A stretch of DNA of 11,881 bases from Bacteroidota bacterium (GTDB lineage Bacteria > Bacteroidota > Rhodothermia > Balneolales > HLUCCA01), in assembly GCA_003448835.1 (NCBI GenBank), contig DLXM01000277.1:1-11881 (forward strand). The letters run 5' to 3'. The position numbers were made by a program, and so were the translations under genes. A model generated the notes under the pieces. It worked only from the letters and a program-made list of their open reading frames with translations. It was not told the origin of the DNA and searched no databases. Below are positions 5,203-11,881 of this stretch, piece after piece; positions within the stretch are counted from its first letter, which is position 1, and every line of letters starts with the position of its first letter.

Positions 5203-7872
5203 ATGTCAAACAAAACTGCTGCTCAGATACGTCAGGAATTTCTGGACTTTTTTCGGGAAAAAGGTCATGCAATAACTTCAAGTGCTCCGGTTGTACCACA
5301 AGATGATCCTACGCTTTTATTCACAAATGCGGGGATGAATCAATTTAAACCGATTTTTCTTGGTGATGAATCGAGCTATTTGCAGGATGGTAAATCATGG
5401 CAACGAGCGGCAAATACACAGCGTTGTATCCGGGTTAGCGGCAAGCATAATGATCTTGAAGAAGTAGGCCATGATACCTACCATCATACTCTTTTCGAAA
5501 TGCTAGGGAACTGGTCTTTTGGTGATTATTTCAAAAAGGAAGCCATTCAGTGGGCATGGGAACTACTTATCGATCGATGGGGGATGGTTCCGGACAGAAT
5601 GTATGCGACAGTTTTTGAGGGTGATATGGAAGACAGTTTACCTGCAGATGATGAAGCGTTTGAACTATGGAAATCAGAAACGTCGATTCCGCACGAACAT
5701 ATCCTGAAGTTCTCTAAAAAAGATAATTTCTGGGAAATGGGCGAAACTGGTCCTTGTGGACCATGTTCAGAGATCCATGTTGATTTACGTCCGGACGAGG
5801 AACGTGCCAGAATCCCGGGGAAAGATTTGGTGAATACCGGCGATCCACGTGTAATTGAAATCTGGAACCTTGTATTTATTCAGTTTAATCGACTTCAATC
5901 AGGCAAACTCGAGCAGCTTCCTGCACAGCATGTTGATACAGGTATGGGATTTGAGCGCGCTTGTGCTGTAATCCAGGGTAAAATGTCGAATTATGATACC
6001 GATGTATTCACACCTCTAATTGCTGAAGTGAGCTCGATGTGTAAAATCCCATATGGGAAATCTGAAGAAGCTAATATTGCTATGAGAGTGATTGCGGATC
6101 ACATCCGTGCTGTTAGTTTTTCGATTGCGGATGGAGCTTCACCTTCAAATGATGGACGAGGATATGTAGTCCGTCGAATTCTACGAAGAGCTGTGCGATA
6201 TGGATGGGATAAACTGAATCTGAAAGAGCCGTTTATGTATAAACTGGTTTCCGGATTAGCTAAATCCTACAAAGATGTATTTCCTGAGCTAATTGAACAG
6301 GAAAAATATGTGAGTAATGTCATCAAATCGGAGGAAGAAGGATTCTTACGAACACTTGGGCAGGGGATTCAATTGTTTGAATCTATGATTGCCGGTAAAA
6401 AAATTATGAGTGGATCTGATGCATTCAAATTGCATGATACTTATGGATTTCCAATCGATTTAACATCATTGATGGCTCGCGAAAAGGGGCTGGAGGTGGA
6501 TCTAACTGGTTTTGATTCCCTAATGAAAGAGCAAAAAGATCGTGCCAGGGCAGCCGGTAAATTCATGGTGGACATGAGTGGGCGCGAGGAATGGGTTGTA
6601 GTTTCTGAAGGTGAAGATTCGGTTTTTAAAGGATATGAAACCTTAGAAACATCATCGCATATACGCCAATTTAAAAAAGATAAAGTTGGATTCTTGTTTA
6701 CACTTGATCAAACACCTTTTTATGCTGAAGGTGGAGGACAAGTTGGTGATAGCGGTTTATTGACCAATGGAAATGAAATCATCCGTGTTAAGGATGTGAA
6801 AAAAGTGCAAGGTAAATTTTATCACATAACGGATACCCTTCCCGATAATCTGGATGGTTTGTGGCAGGCTGTTGTTGATTCCGATAGACGATCTGAAATT
6901 CAGAAACACCACAGTGCAACACATCTGATGCATGCGGCTTTGCGCAGGTCTCTTGGTGACCACGTTGCTCAAAAGGGCTCGCTGGTTGAGCCTGATCGCC
7001 TACGATTTGACTTCTCTCATTTTGCAGCTGTGGATCAGGAAACACTCGATACAATTGAAATGGAAGTCAATGAAAAGATCCAGCAAAATATTGCTTTGGA
7101 GTCCATTTTTGATATGCCAATTGATGAAGCCCGAGAGTTGGGGGCCATGATGCTATTTGGTGAGAAATATGGTGAAAAAGTCCGGGTTGTTGTATTTGAT
7201 CGTAACTATTCGATTGAACTTTGTGGCGGTACGCACGTTCGGTCAACTGGTGAAATAGGGTATTTCAGGTTTGTATCTGAAGGTTCTGCTGCATCTGGAG
7301 TACGCAGGGTCGAGGCGGTTGTTGGAAAAGCTGCTGATGCTCTGTTGAGAAGTGAGAAAAAAACGATTCACTCAATCCAGCAATTATCAGGAAGTTCGAA
7401 AGATCCGGTATTGGCGATGGAGTCCTTGATTCAGGAGAAAAAATCGCTTGAAAAAGAACTTGAAAAACTTAAATCCATTCAGGCTTTTGCTCAGTTAAAG
7501 GGTATCATTTCTAGTGGAAATACACTTGATAATGGGATTTACCTGATTACCGGTGAAATTCAGGGAGCTGACATGAATACGCTAAAACAACTTGGGTATG
7601 ATATACTCAGAGATAAGCCATCAGGGACCGTTTCCGTACTTGGGTCTGTGGATTTAGAACAAGATAAAGTGAGTTTAGTAGCTACAGTCACTGAAGATCT
7701 GGTGTCAGATTTGGGATTAAAAGCGGGTACGATCGTTGGAGCGGTTGCCAAAATTACCGGTGGCGGTGGGGGTGGACAACCTACACTTGCAACAGCCGGA
7801 GGGAAGAATCCACATAAATTAAGTGAAGCACTTAATGCTGTGGTCGGGATCGTGTCAAATACTGCCGGATAA
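5203..7872 (+). CDS. alaS: Alanyl-tRNA synthetase
   Basis: Complete 889-aa class II synthetase that charges tRNA-Ala in the cytosol, close to the usual bacterial length (about 870-890). The aminoacylation domain holds TNAGMNQFKP (residues 41-50), TLFEMLGNWSFGDYF and GPCGPCSEIH (183-192), followed by the tRNA-recognition region through about 460. The editing domain has both zinc/deacylation motifs intact, HSATH (570-574) and CGGTH (674-678), so Ser and Gly mischarging should be proofread. A short charged coiled coil (EKKSLEKELEKLK, about 745-757) leads to the C-Ala domain with the glycine run GGGGGGQP (853-860). The start is set by the normal N-terminal TAAQIRQEFLDFF; no Shine-Dalgarno sequence is present. 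The gene is divergent from the aminotransferase and 147 nt ahead of the PDH operon. No anomalies are seen. Confidence 0.98.
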   Translation: MSNKTAAQIRQEFLDFFREKGHAITSSAPVVPQDDPTLLFTNAGMNQFKPIFLGDESSYLQDGKSWQRAANTQRCIRVSGKHNDLEEVGHDTYHHTLFEMLGNWSFGDYFKKEAIQWAWELLIDRWGMVPDRMYATVFEGDMEDSLPADDEAFELWKSETSIPHEHILKFSKKDNFWEMGETGPCGPCSEIHVDLRPDEERARIPGKDLVNTGDPRVIEIWNLVFIQFNRLQSGKLEQLPAQHVDTGMGFERACAVIQGKMSNYDTDVFTPLIAEVSSMCKIPYGKSEEANIAMRVIADHIRAVSFSIADGASPSNDGRGYVVRRILRRAVRYGWDKLNLKEPFMYKLVSGLAKSYKDVFPELIEQEKYVSNVIKSEEEGFLRTLGQGIQLFESMIAGKKIMSGSDAFKLHDTYGFPIDLTSLMAREKGLEVDLTGFDSLMKEQKDRARAAGKFMVDMSGREEWVVVSEGEDSVFKGYETLETSSHIRQFKKDKVGFLFTLDQTPFYAEGGGQVGDSGLLTNGNEIIRVKDVKKVQGKFYHITDTLPDNLDGLWQAVVDSDRRSEIQKHHSATHLMHAALRRSLGDHVAQKGSLVEPDRLRFDFSHFAAVDQETLDTIEMEVNEKIQQNIALESIFDMPIDEARELGAMMLFGEKYGEKVRVVVFDRNYSIELCGGTHVRSTGEIGYFRFVSEGSAASGVRRVEAVVGKAADALLRSEKKTIHSIQQLSGSSKDPVLAMESLIQEKKSLEKELEKLKSIQAFAQLKGIISSGNTLDNGIYLITGEIQGADMNTLKQLGYDILRDKPSGTVSVLGSVDLEQDKVSLVATVTEDLVSDLGLKAGTIVGAVAKITGGGGGGQPTLATAGGKNPHKLSEALNAVVGIVSNTAG

Positions 7873-7920
7873 TCTGTTTAATATCAGAAAAATCGGTATA
7901 TTCAGTACGTTTTTCCAATA

Positions 7921-7931
7921 GGATGACATCC
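7921..7931. repeat. Short inverted repeat GGATG-A-CATCC ahead of the PDH operon
   Basis: A perfect 5+1+5 palindrome in the 147-nt spacer between alaS and the E1 alpha gene (7873-8019). The half ACATCCG recurs at about 7944-7950, and a TATC-A-GATA palindrome sits between the two copies. The cluster could be an operator controlling the pdh operon. No strong alaS terminator and no clear promoter are seen in the spacer. Confidence 0.3.
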
Positions 7932-8019
7932 GGTTTATCAGATACATCCGACAAATATTTAGTATTCAATCGTGAGGTTTCCGCCAGGTGGGACTTCCAA
8001 ATAACTGAAAGTATTAACT

Positions 8020-9099
8020 ATGTCCAAATCTGCAGTAAAAGCATTTACGCCATCGGGCTTTGTATATAAAAGCACTGATTTGCCTGAGGCGACAAAAAAA
8101 GATCACAAAAAACTAGGACTTACCACGGACAACGTTATGTTTTTGTTCCGTGAAATGTTTCTACAACGTCGATTCGAAGAACGTGCAGCTCAAATGTATC
8201 AAAAGGGTAAATTTGGGGGCTTTTTGCACCTTTATATTGGTCAGGAAGCGGTTTCAAGTGGTGTAAACTTCGTTTTGCAACCTGACGATGATATCATTAC
8301 AGCTTATCGTGATCACGGTTGGGGATTAGTTCGGGGTATTTCTGCTAAGGCTGGAATGGCTGAGTTATTTGGTAAAGCCACAGGCTGCAGTAAAGGTAAG
8401 GGCGGATCGATGCATTACTTTAATGCAGAGGGACATTTTTGGGGTGGTCATGGTATCGTTGGAGCACATATTCCGGTTGCTGCGGGACTTGCTTTCGCAA
8501 ATAAGTACGAAGAAAATGGACGTATAGCTGCAGGATTTTTTGGTGATGGCGCGGTTGATCAAGGTGCTTTACATGAGGCATTCAACCTGGCTCAACTTTG
8601 GAAATTGCCAGTGCTTTTCGTGGTTGAAAACAACGGCTATTCGATGGGTACAGCTACTAACAGACATACTGCTACTGAAATTTACAAGCGTGCTTTAGGT
8701 TATGATATGAAACACGCGATTGTGAACGGAATGGATTTATTTTCTGTGATTGAAACCATGCAGGAAGTAGCTAAAGATATCCGCGAAAATTCAAATCCTT
8801 GGTTCCTGGAAATAAGAACATACCGGTATCGTGGGCACTCAATGAGTGATCCGGGTAACTACCGAACCAAAGAGGAATTGGAAGAATTCAAGAATAATGA
8901 TCCGATTGAACGCCTTAAAACGTACATCCTGGATAAAAAATTAGCAAAACAAGCTGAAATTGATGCCATCATGGATGAAGTAGAGAAGGAAGTGCTTGAA
9001 GCAGTTGATTTTGCAGATGAAAGCCCGTTTCCAGAGTCAAATACCCTGTATGAACACATATTTTCAGGGGATGACTTAGTAATCCACGATCATAAATAA
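8020..9099 (+). CDS. pdhA: Pyruvate dehydrogenase E1 component, alpha subunit
   Basis: A 359-aa thiamine-diphosphate enzyme subunit. With E1 beta it decarboxylates pyruvate and reductively acetylates the lipoyl group of E2. The ThDP motif runs from GDG at 175-177 (GDGAVDQGALHEAFNLAQLW) to NN at 204-205, the expected GDG-X(~26)-NN spacing. GGSMHYFN and HGIVGAHIPVAAGLAFA are typical of PDH E1 alpha, and YRYRGHSMSDPGNYRTKEEL matches the conserved loop that is phosphorylated in the mitochondrial enzyme. About 35 polar residues precede the conserved core. First gene of the operon, 33 nt before E1 beta. Its start has no good Shine-Dalgarno sequence; AGGTGGG lies too far upstream. The pyruvate assignment over branched-chain keto acids rests on motif similarity and the E2 partner. 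Confidence 0.95.
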   Translation: MSKSAVKAFTPSGFVYKSTDLPEATKKDHKKLGLTTDNVMFLFREMFLQRRFEERAAQMYQKGKFGGFLHLYIGQEAVSSGVNFVLQPDDDIITAYRDHGWGLVRGISAKAGMAELFGKATGCSKGKGGSMHYFNAEGHFWGGHGIVGAHIPVAAGLAFANKYEENGRIAAGFFGDGAVDQGALHEAFNLAQLWKLPVLFVVENNGYSMGTATNRHTATEIYKRALGYDMKHAIVNGMDLFSVIETMQEVAKDIRENSNPWFLEIRTYRYRGHSMSDPGNYRTKEELEEFKNNDPIERLKTYILDKKLAKQAEIDAIMDEVEKEVLEAVDFADESPFPESNTLYEHIFSGDDLVIHDHK

Positions 9100-9120
9100 T
9101 CATTTTCAGAAATTATTAGC

Positions 9121-9125
9121 AGGAG
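9121..9125 (+). promoter_or_regulatory. Strong Shine-Dalgarno sequence for E1 beta
   Basis: AGGAG lies 7 nt before the ATG at 9133, the best ribosome binding site in the window. The first and third genes of the operon lack one, which suggests separate tuning of E1 beta translation, or simply variation. Confidence 0.75.
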
Positions 9126-9132
9126 AAAATTA

Positions 9133-10113
9133 ATGCCTGAATTACAATTTAGAGAAGCAATACGCCAGGCGATGCAAGAAGAAATGCGTCGTAATGAGAA
9201 AGTATTTTTAATGGGCGAGGAAGTTGCTGAGTATAATGGGGCTTACAAAGTGAGTCAGGGTATGCTCGATGAGTTTGGTCCAAAACGAATTATTGATACA
9301 CCTATTTCTGAACTTGGCTTTGCCGGTATTGGTGTTGGTGCAGCGATGAACGGACTTGTTCCGATTGTAGAGTTTATGACCTTTAACTTTTCATTGGTTG
9401 GTGTGGATCAAATTCTGAATAATGCGGCAAAAATTCGCTATATGAGTGGCGGACAAGTTAATATGCCGATTATTTTCCGCGGACCTAATGCTGCAGCCGG
9501 TCAGTTGGGAGCAACGCATTCGGTCGCTTTTGAAAGCTTTTTTGCATATTTCCCGGGGCTCAAAGTTATTTACGCATCTGAGCCATATGACGCAAAAGGA
9601 CTATTAAAAAGTGCTATCCGTGATGGAAACCCGATCATATTTTGTGAATCGGAGCAGATGTATGGAATGAAACAAGAAGTTCCTGATGAAGAATTTTTGA
9701 TCCCGATTGGTAAAGGCAAAATCAAACGTGAAGGATCAGACGTGACGGTTGTCGCACACGGGAAAATGTATCATTTAGCTGTTGAAGCAGCAAAAGCACT
9801 TGCTAAAGATGGGATTGATTGCGAAATCATTGATCCACGAACGATTAAACCTTTCGACATCGACTTGGTAATCAAGTCAATCAAAAAGACAAATCGATGT
9901 GTGATTGTAGATGAATCACATCCGTTTGGTGGAATCGCTTCTGAAGTTGGATTTTTAATTCAACGTGATGCATTTGATTATTTGGATGCACCTGTACAGC
10001 GTGTTACATTACCTGATGTACCAGCACCTTTCGCCAAAAATCTATACGATTTATGGTATCCAAATGCGAAACAAGTGGTTGATGCTGTAAAATCAGTTAT
10101 GTACAAGAATTAA
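9133..10113 (+). CDS. pdhB: Pyruvate dehydrogenase E1 component, beta subunit
   Basis: A 326-aa beta subunit of the alpha2-beta2 E1, of normal family length. The N-terminal pyrimidine-binding domain contains MGEEVAEYNGAYKVSQG and DTPISELGFAGIGVGAA. Glu60 there is the conserved glutamate that activates the thiamine aminopyrimidine. GATHSVAFESFFAYFPGLKV carries the active-site His129. The C-terminal transketolase domain follows (VTVVAHGKM, CEIIDPRTIKPFD, DESHPFGGIASEV, LPDVPAPFAKNL) and normally docks to the E2 peripheral-subunit-binding domain. The gene lies 33 nt after E1 alpha and 28 nt before E2, clearly one transcription unit. The separate alpha and beta genes distinguish this complex from the single-chain AceE type of many proteobacteria. 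Confidence 0.95.
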   Translation: MPELQFREAIRQAMQEEMRRNEKVFLMGEEVAEYNGAYKVSQGMLDEFGPKRIIDTPISELGFAGIGVGAAMNGLVPIVEFMTFNFSLVGVDQILNNAAKIRYMSGGQVNMPIIFRGPNAAAGQLGATHSVAFESFFAYFPGLKVIYASEPYDAKGLLKSAIRDGNPIIFCESEQMYGMKQEVPDEEFLIPIGKGKIKREGSDVTVVAHGKMYHLAVEAAKALAKDGIDCEIIDPRTIKPFDIDLVIKSIKKTNRCVIVDESHPFGGIASEVGFLIQRDAFDYLDAPVQRVTLPDVPAPFAKNLYDLWYPNAKQVVDAVKSVMYKN

Positions 10114-10141
10114 CGAATACTTTTAACATTCAGAGTTTAAT

Positions 10142-11431
10142 ATGGCTATTGTAATTGACATGCCCAAATTGAGTGACACCATGTCTGAAGGTGTTATTGC
10201 AAAATGGAACATTAAAGAAGGCGATAAGGTTAATTCCGGAGATATTATTGCCGAGGTTGAAACCGATAAAGCTACGATGGATGTCGAAGTATTCGACAGT
10301 GGTACCGTGCTAAAACTTATGGCCAAAGAAGGCGAAGCAGTTCCTTTGGGTGGAAAAATGGCCATTATTGGCGAAGCTGGGGAAGACATTAGTGATCTAC
10401 TTGATGGAGATGCTCCAAAATCTACTGAAAAGGCTGACGTTAAAGCTGAGAAAAAATCATCCGATGCCGGTTCTAAAGAAAAACCTGCAAAAGACGAAGA
10501 CAAAAAGTTTGATCCACTTTTCGGTGATATAGATGCAGACAAAACAGTTCCCGAACAATCTGATGATGATCGGTTAAAGGTTTCTCCTTTAGCCCGTAAA
10601 ATGGCTCAGGATCAGGGAATAGATCTGGGACAGTTAACAGGTAGTGGTCCTAATGGACGTATCGTAAAAGCCGATATAGAGGGTTATGACAAAACTGCGG
10701 TTGCTAGTACATCTCAAAGTCAGACAAAATATCCCGACGTGACCATTTCAGCTGAGGATAAAGAAGTACGTATTAGTCAGATGCGAAAAACCATTGCTAA
10801 ACGACTTGCTGAAAGTAAATTCACATCACCACACTTCTACGAAACTATTGACATCGATATGAAAGGGGCTATTGCCGTTCGTGAATCGATGAATGCTTCT
10901 GGCGATGTGAAAATATCATTTAATGATCTGGTGGTTAAAGCTTGTGCTAAGGCTTTGCGTCAAAATCCCAAAATGAATAGTTCATGGTTGGGTGATGTTA
11001 TCAAGGAAAATGGTGGGGTTCATGTTGCGATAGCCGTAGCTATTGAAGATGGACTGGTAACTCCTGTAATTCGTAATACTGACATCAAAGGACTTGCACA
11101 AATTTCAGCTGAAACCCGTGATTTAGCTAAACGTGCCCGTGATAAAAAACTTGAGCCAAAAGATTGGGAAGGAAGTACATTCACTATATCAAACCTGGGA
11201 ATGTTTGGTATTGAGGAATTCACTGCCATTATTAATCCGCCTAATGCTGCAATTTTAGCTGTTGGAGCAATTCGTGATGTACCAGTTATTGAAAATGGAC
11301 AAGTTGTACCGGGTAAACGAATGAAGGTAACGTTGTCCAGTGACCATAGAGTAGTTGATGGTGCCACTTGCGCTGAGTTTTTAAATTCAGTTCGTAAGTT
11401 TTTAGAAACACCGGCAACTATGCTGTTATAA
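10142..11431 (+). CDS. pdhC: Dihydrolipoamide acetyltransferase (PDH E2)
   Basis: A 429-aa core subunit that carries acetyl groups on lipoate and passes them to CoA. In order: one lipoyl domain (residues 1 to about 80) with the lipoylation site Lys43 in ETDKATM; a charged Lys/Glu/Ala/Asp linker (about 90-143); a peripheral-subunit-binding domain (KVSPLARKMAQDQGIDL to GRIVKADI, about 146-179); a second short linker; and the catalytic domain (about 208-429). The catalytic domain ends in DHRVVDG (401-407), with His402 and Asp406 of the HxxxDG active site. The single lipoyl domain is at the low end for E2 proteins, many of which have two or three. The start fits the normal N-terminus (IDMPKLSDTMSEG). 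No Shine-Dalgarno sequence is evident. E3 is not encoded nearby. Acetyl rather than branched-chain acyl specificity is inferred from context. Confidence 0.95.
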   Translation: MAIVIDMPKLSDTMSEGVIAKWNIKEGDKVNSGDIIAEVETDKATMDVEVFDSGTVLKLMAKEGEAVPLGGKMAIIGEAGEDISDLLDGDAPKSTEKADVKAEKKSSDAGSKEKPAKDEDKKFDPLFGDIDADKTVPEQSDDDRLKVSPLARKMAQDQGIDLGQLTGSGPNGRIVKADIEGYDKTAVASTSQSQTKYPDVTISAEDKEVRISQMRKTIAKRLAESKFTSPHFYETIDIDMKGAIAVRESMNASGDVKISFNDLVVKACAKALRQNPKMNSSWLGDVIKENGGVHVAIAVAIEDGLVTPVIRNTDIKGLAQISAETRDLAKRARDKKLEPKDWEGSTFTISNLGMFGIEEFTAIINPPNAAILAVGAIRDVPVIENGQVVPGKRMKVTLSSDHRVVDGATCAEFLNSVRKFLETPATMLL

Positions 11432-11450
11432 TTTCTGAAAAAGTCGATTT

Positions 11451-11490
11451 AAAGGCGGAGTATCCACAAATACTTCGCCTTTTTTATTTT
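11451..11490 (+). terminator. Rho-independent terminator of the PDH operon
   Basis: AAAGGCGGAGTA (11451-11462) pairs with TACTTCGCCTTT (11471-11482) in a 12-bp stem with one G-U pair and an 8-nt loop, followed by TTT, A and TTTT. It begins 20 nt after the E2 stop. It may also slow transcription coming from murB, because the opposite strand reads GCCTTTAAAT after the stem, but that tail is poorer in T. Confidence 0.92.
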
Positions 11491-11522
11491 AATGACCCGG
11501 CGATTACTCAGAAATGGGCAGA

Positions 11523-11881
11523 TTACAGGATGTTAACTTCAGGGTCCAACTGTATACCATATTTATCCTGTACACTTTTAGTAATCTGCTGTGAAAGCTC
11601 AATAATTTCAGATCCAAGTGCATTTCCATGATTGACTAAAACCAATGCCTGATTTTGGTGGACACCAGCGTCATTTTGTCGATGACCTTTCCATCCAAGT
11701 TGATCAATTAGCCATCCTGCCGGCACTTTAACTTTTGACCCGTTTGTGGTCGGATATCCAGGCATATCAGGAAAGGTGTTCAATAGTTTTTTGTACTCAT
11801 CTCGATGGATTTCGGGATTCTTGAAAAAACTTCCGGCATTTCCTATTTCAGCCGGATCGGGCAATTTCTTAGTTCGGATTG
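11523..11881 (-). CDS. murB: UDP-N-acetylenolpyruvoylglucosamine reductase, C-terminal part
   Basis: Partial gene cut by the right edge; the last 118 residues are visible. MurB is the cytosolic FAD enzyme that reduces UDP-GlcNAc-enolpyruvate to UDP-MurNAc with NADPH, the second committed step of peptidoglycan synthesis. IGNAGSFFKNP contains the Ser that protonates the substrate. KVPAGWLIDQLGWKGHR and AGVHQNQALVLVNHGNA are the conserved C-terminal domain, and LDPEVNIL near the end carries the catalytic Glu. The GNAGSFFKNP form and the C-terminal segment fit the type I (E. coli-like) enzyme. A TTG at 11864 could be mistaken for a start, but homologous sequence (IRTKKLPDP) continues upstream in frame to the edge. 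Convergent with the PDH operon across its terminator. Confidence 0.95.
   Translation of the reverse strand, partial: IRTKKLPDPAEIGNAGSFFKNPEIHRDEYKKLLNTFPDMPGYPTTNGSKVKVPAGWLIDQLGWKGHRQNDAGVHQNQALVLVNHGNALGSEIIELSQQITKSVQDKYGIQLDPEVNIL

Noticed and set aside
7873..7930. Possible terminator after alaS (GAAAAA ... TTTTTC)
   Set aside because: The stem is A/T only with a loop of about 17 nt and no GC core, so read-through from alaS into the PDH genes cannot be excluded, but a terminator cannot be supported.
10123..10542. 139-residue minus-strand frame, very Ser-rich, opposite the 5' part of the E2 gene
   Set aside because: It is the complement of the lipoyl domain and charged linker of E2; the Ser richness mirrors Asp/Glu/Lys/Ala codons on the coding strand.
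11020..11367. 115-residue minus-strand frame opposite the E2 catalytic domain
   Set aside because: Antisense to strongly conserved E2 sequence; no recognisable protein features.
1..11881. CRISPR arrays, insertion sequences, tRNA genes, phage or defence genes
   Set aside because: No spaced direct repeats, transposase-like proteins, terminal inverted repeats or cloverleaf structures other than the tmRNA were found.

Overview
The window is a chromosomal housekeeping region of a low-to-mid GC, AT-rich-intergenic bacterium, most likely from the Bacteroidota/Rhodothermota/Balneolota group. The grounds are indirect. Most starts lack a Shine-Dalgarno sequence, one promoter candidate matches the Bacteroidota -7 consensus TAnnTTTG, the tmRNA lacks an encoded CCA, and the protein sequences look like this group. 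No database search was possible, so the placement is inference.

Layout, left to right. Positions 1-647 (minus) hold the N-terminal part of a saccharopine dehydrogenase-family oxidoreductase that runs off the left edge. A divergent AT-rich spacer separates it from ssrA (tmRNA, 812-1173, plus), which ends in a clear intrinsic terminator. A gamma-glutamylcyclotransferase/AIG2-like gene and a plant-type ferredoxin-NADP+ reductase follow on the plus strand. The reductase meets a minus-strand pair, stop to stop, with only 7 nt between: a YihY/BrkB-family membrane protein and a class V PLP-dependent aminotransferase, 8 nt apart and probably one operon. A 262-nt divergent spacer carries a perfect GGTGTC-A-GACACC palindrome and leads to alaS (alanyl-tRNA synthetase, 889 aa, complete).

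Positions 8020-11431 are a compact pyruvate dehydrogenase operon: E1 alpha, E1 beta and the E2 dihydrolipoamide acetyltransferase with one lipoyl domain. It closes with a strong terminator. E3 (dihydrolipoamide dehydrogenase) is not here and must be encoded elsewhere. At the right edge, on the minus strand, lies the C-terminal third of murB.

Functionally this is central metabolism (pyruvate to acetyl-CoA), translation and its quality control (AlaRS, tmRNA), redox supply (FNR) and cell-wall synthesis (MurB). There are no mobile genes, CRISPR arrays, defence genes or tRNA genes, and no stretch over 300 bases lacks a gene. I see no undescribed multi-gene system. The points worth a second look are small: the palindrome, a 14-nt motif shared upstream of two genes, the tmRNA tag, the plant-type FNR in an apparent heterotroph, and the inverted repeat with a short overlapping frame ahead of the PDH operon.
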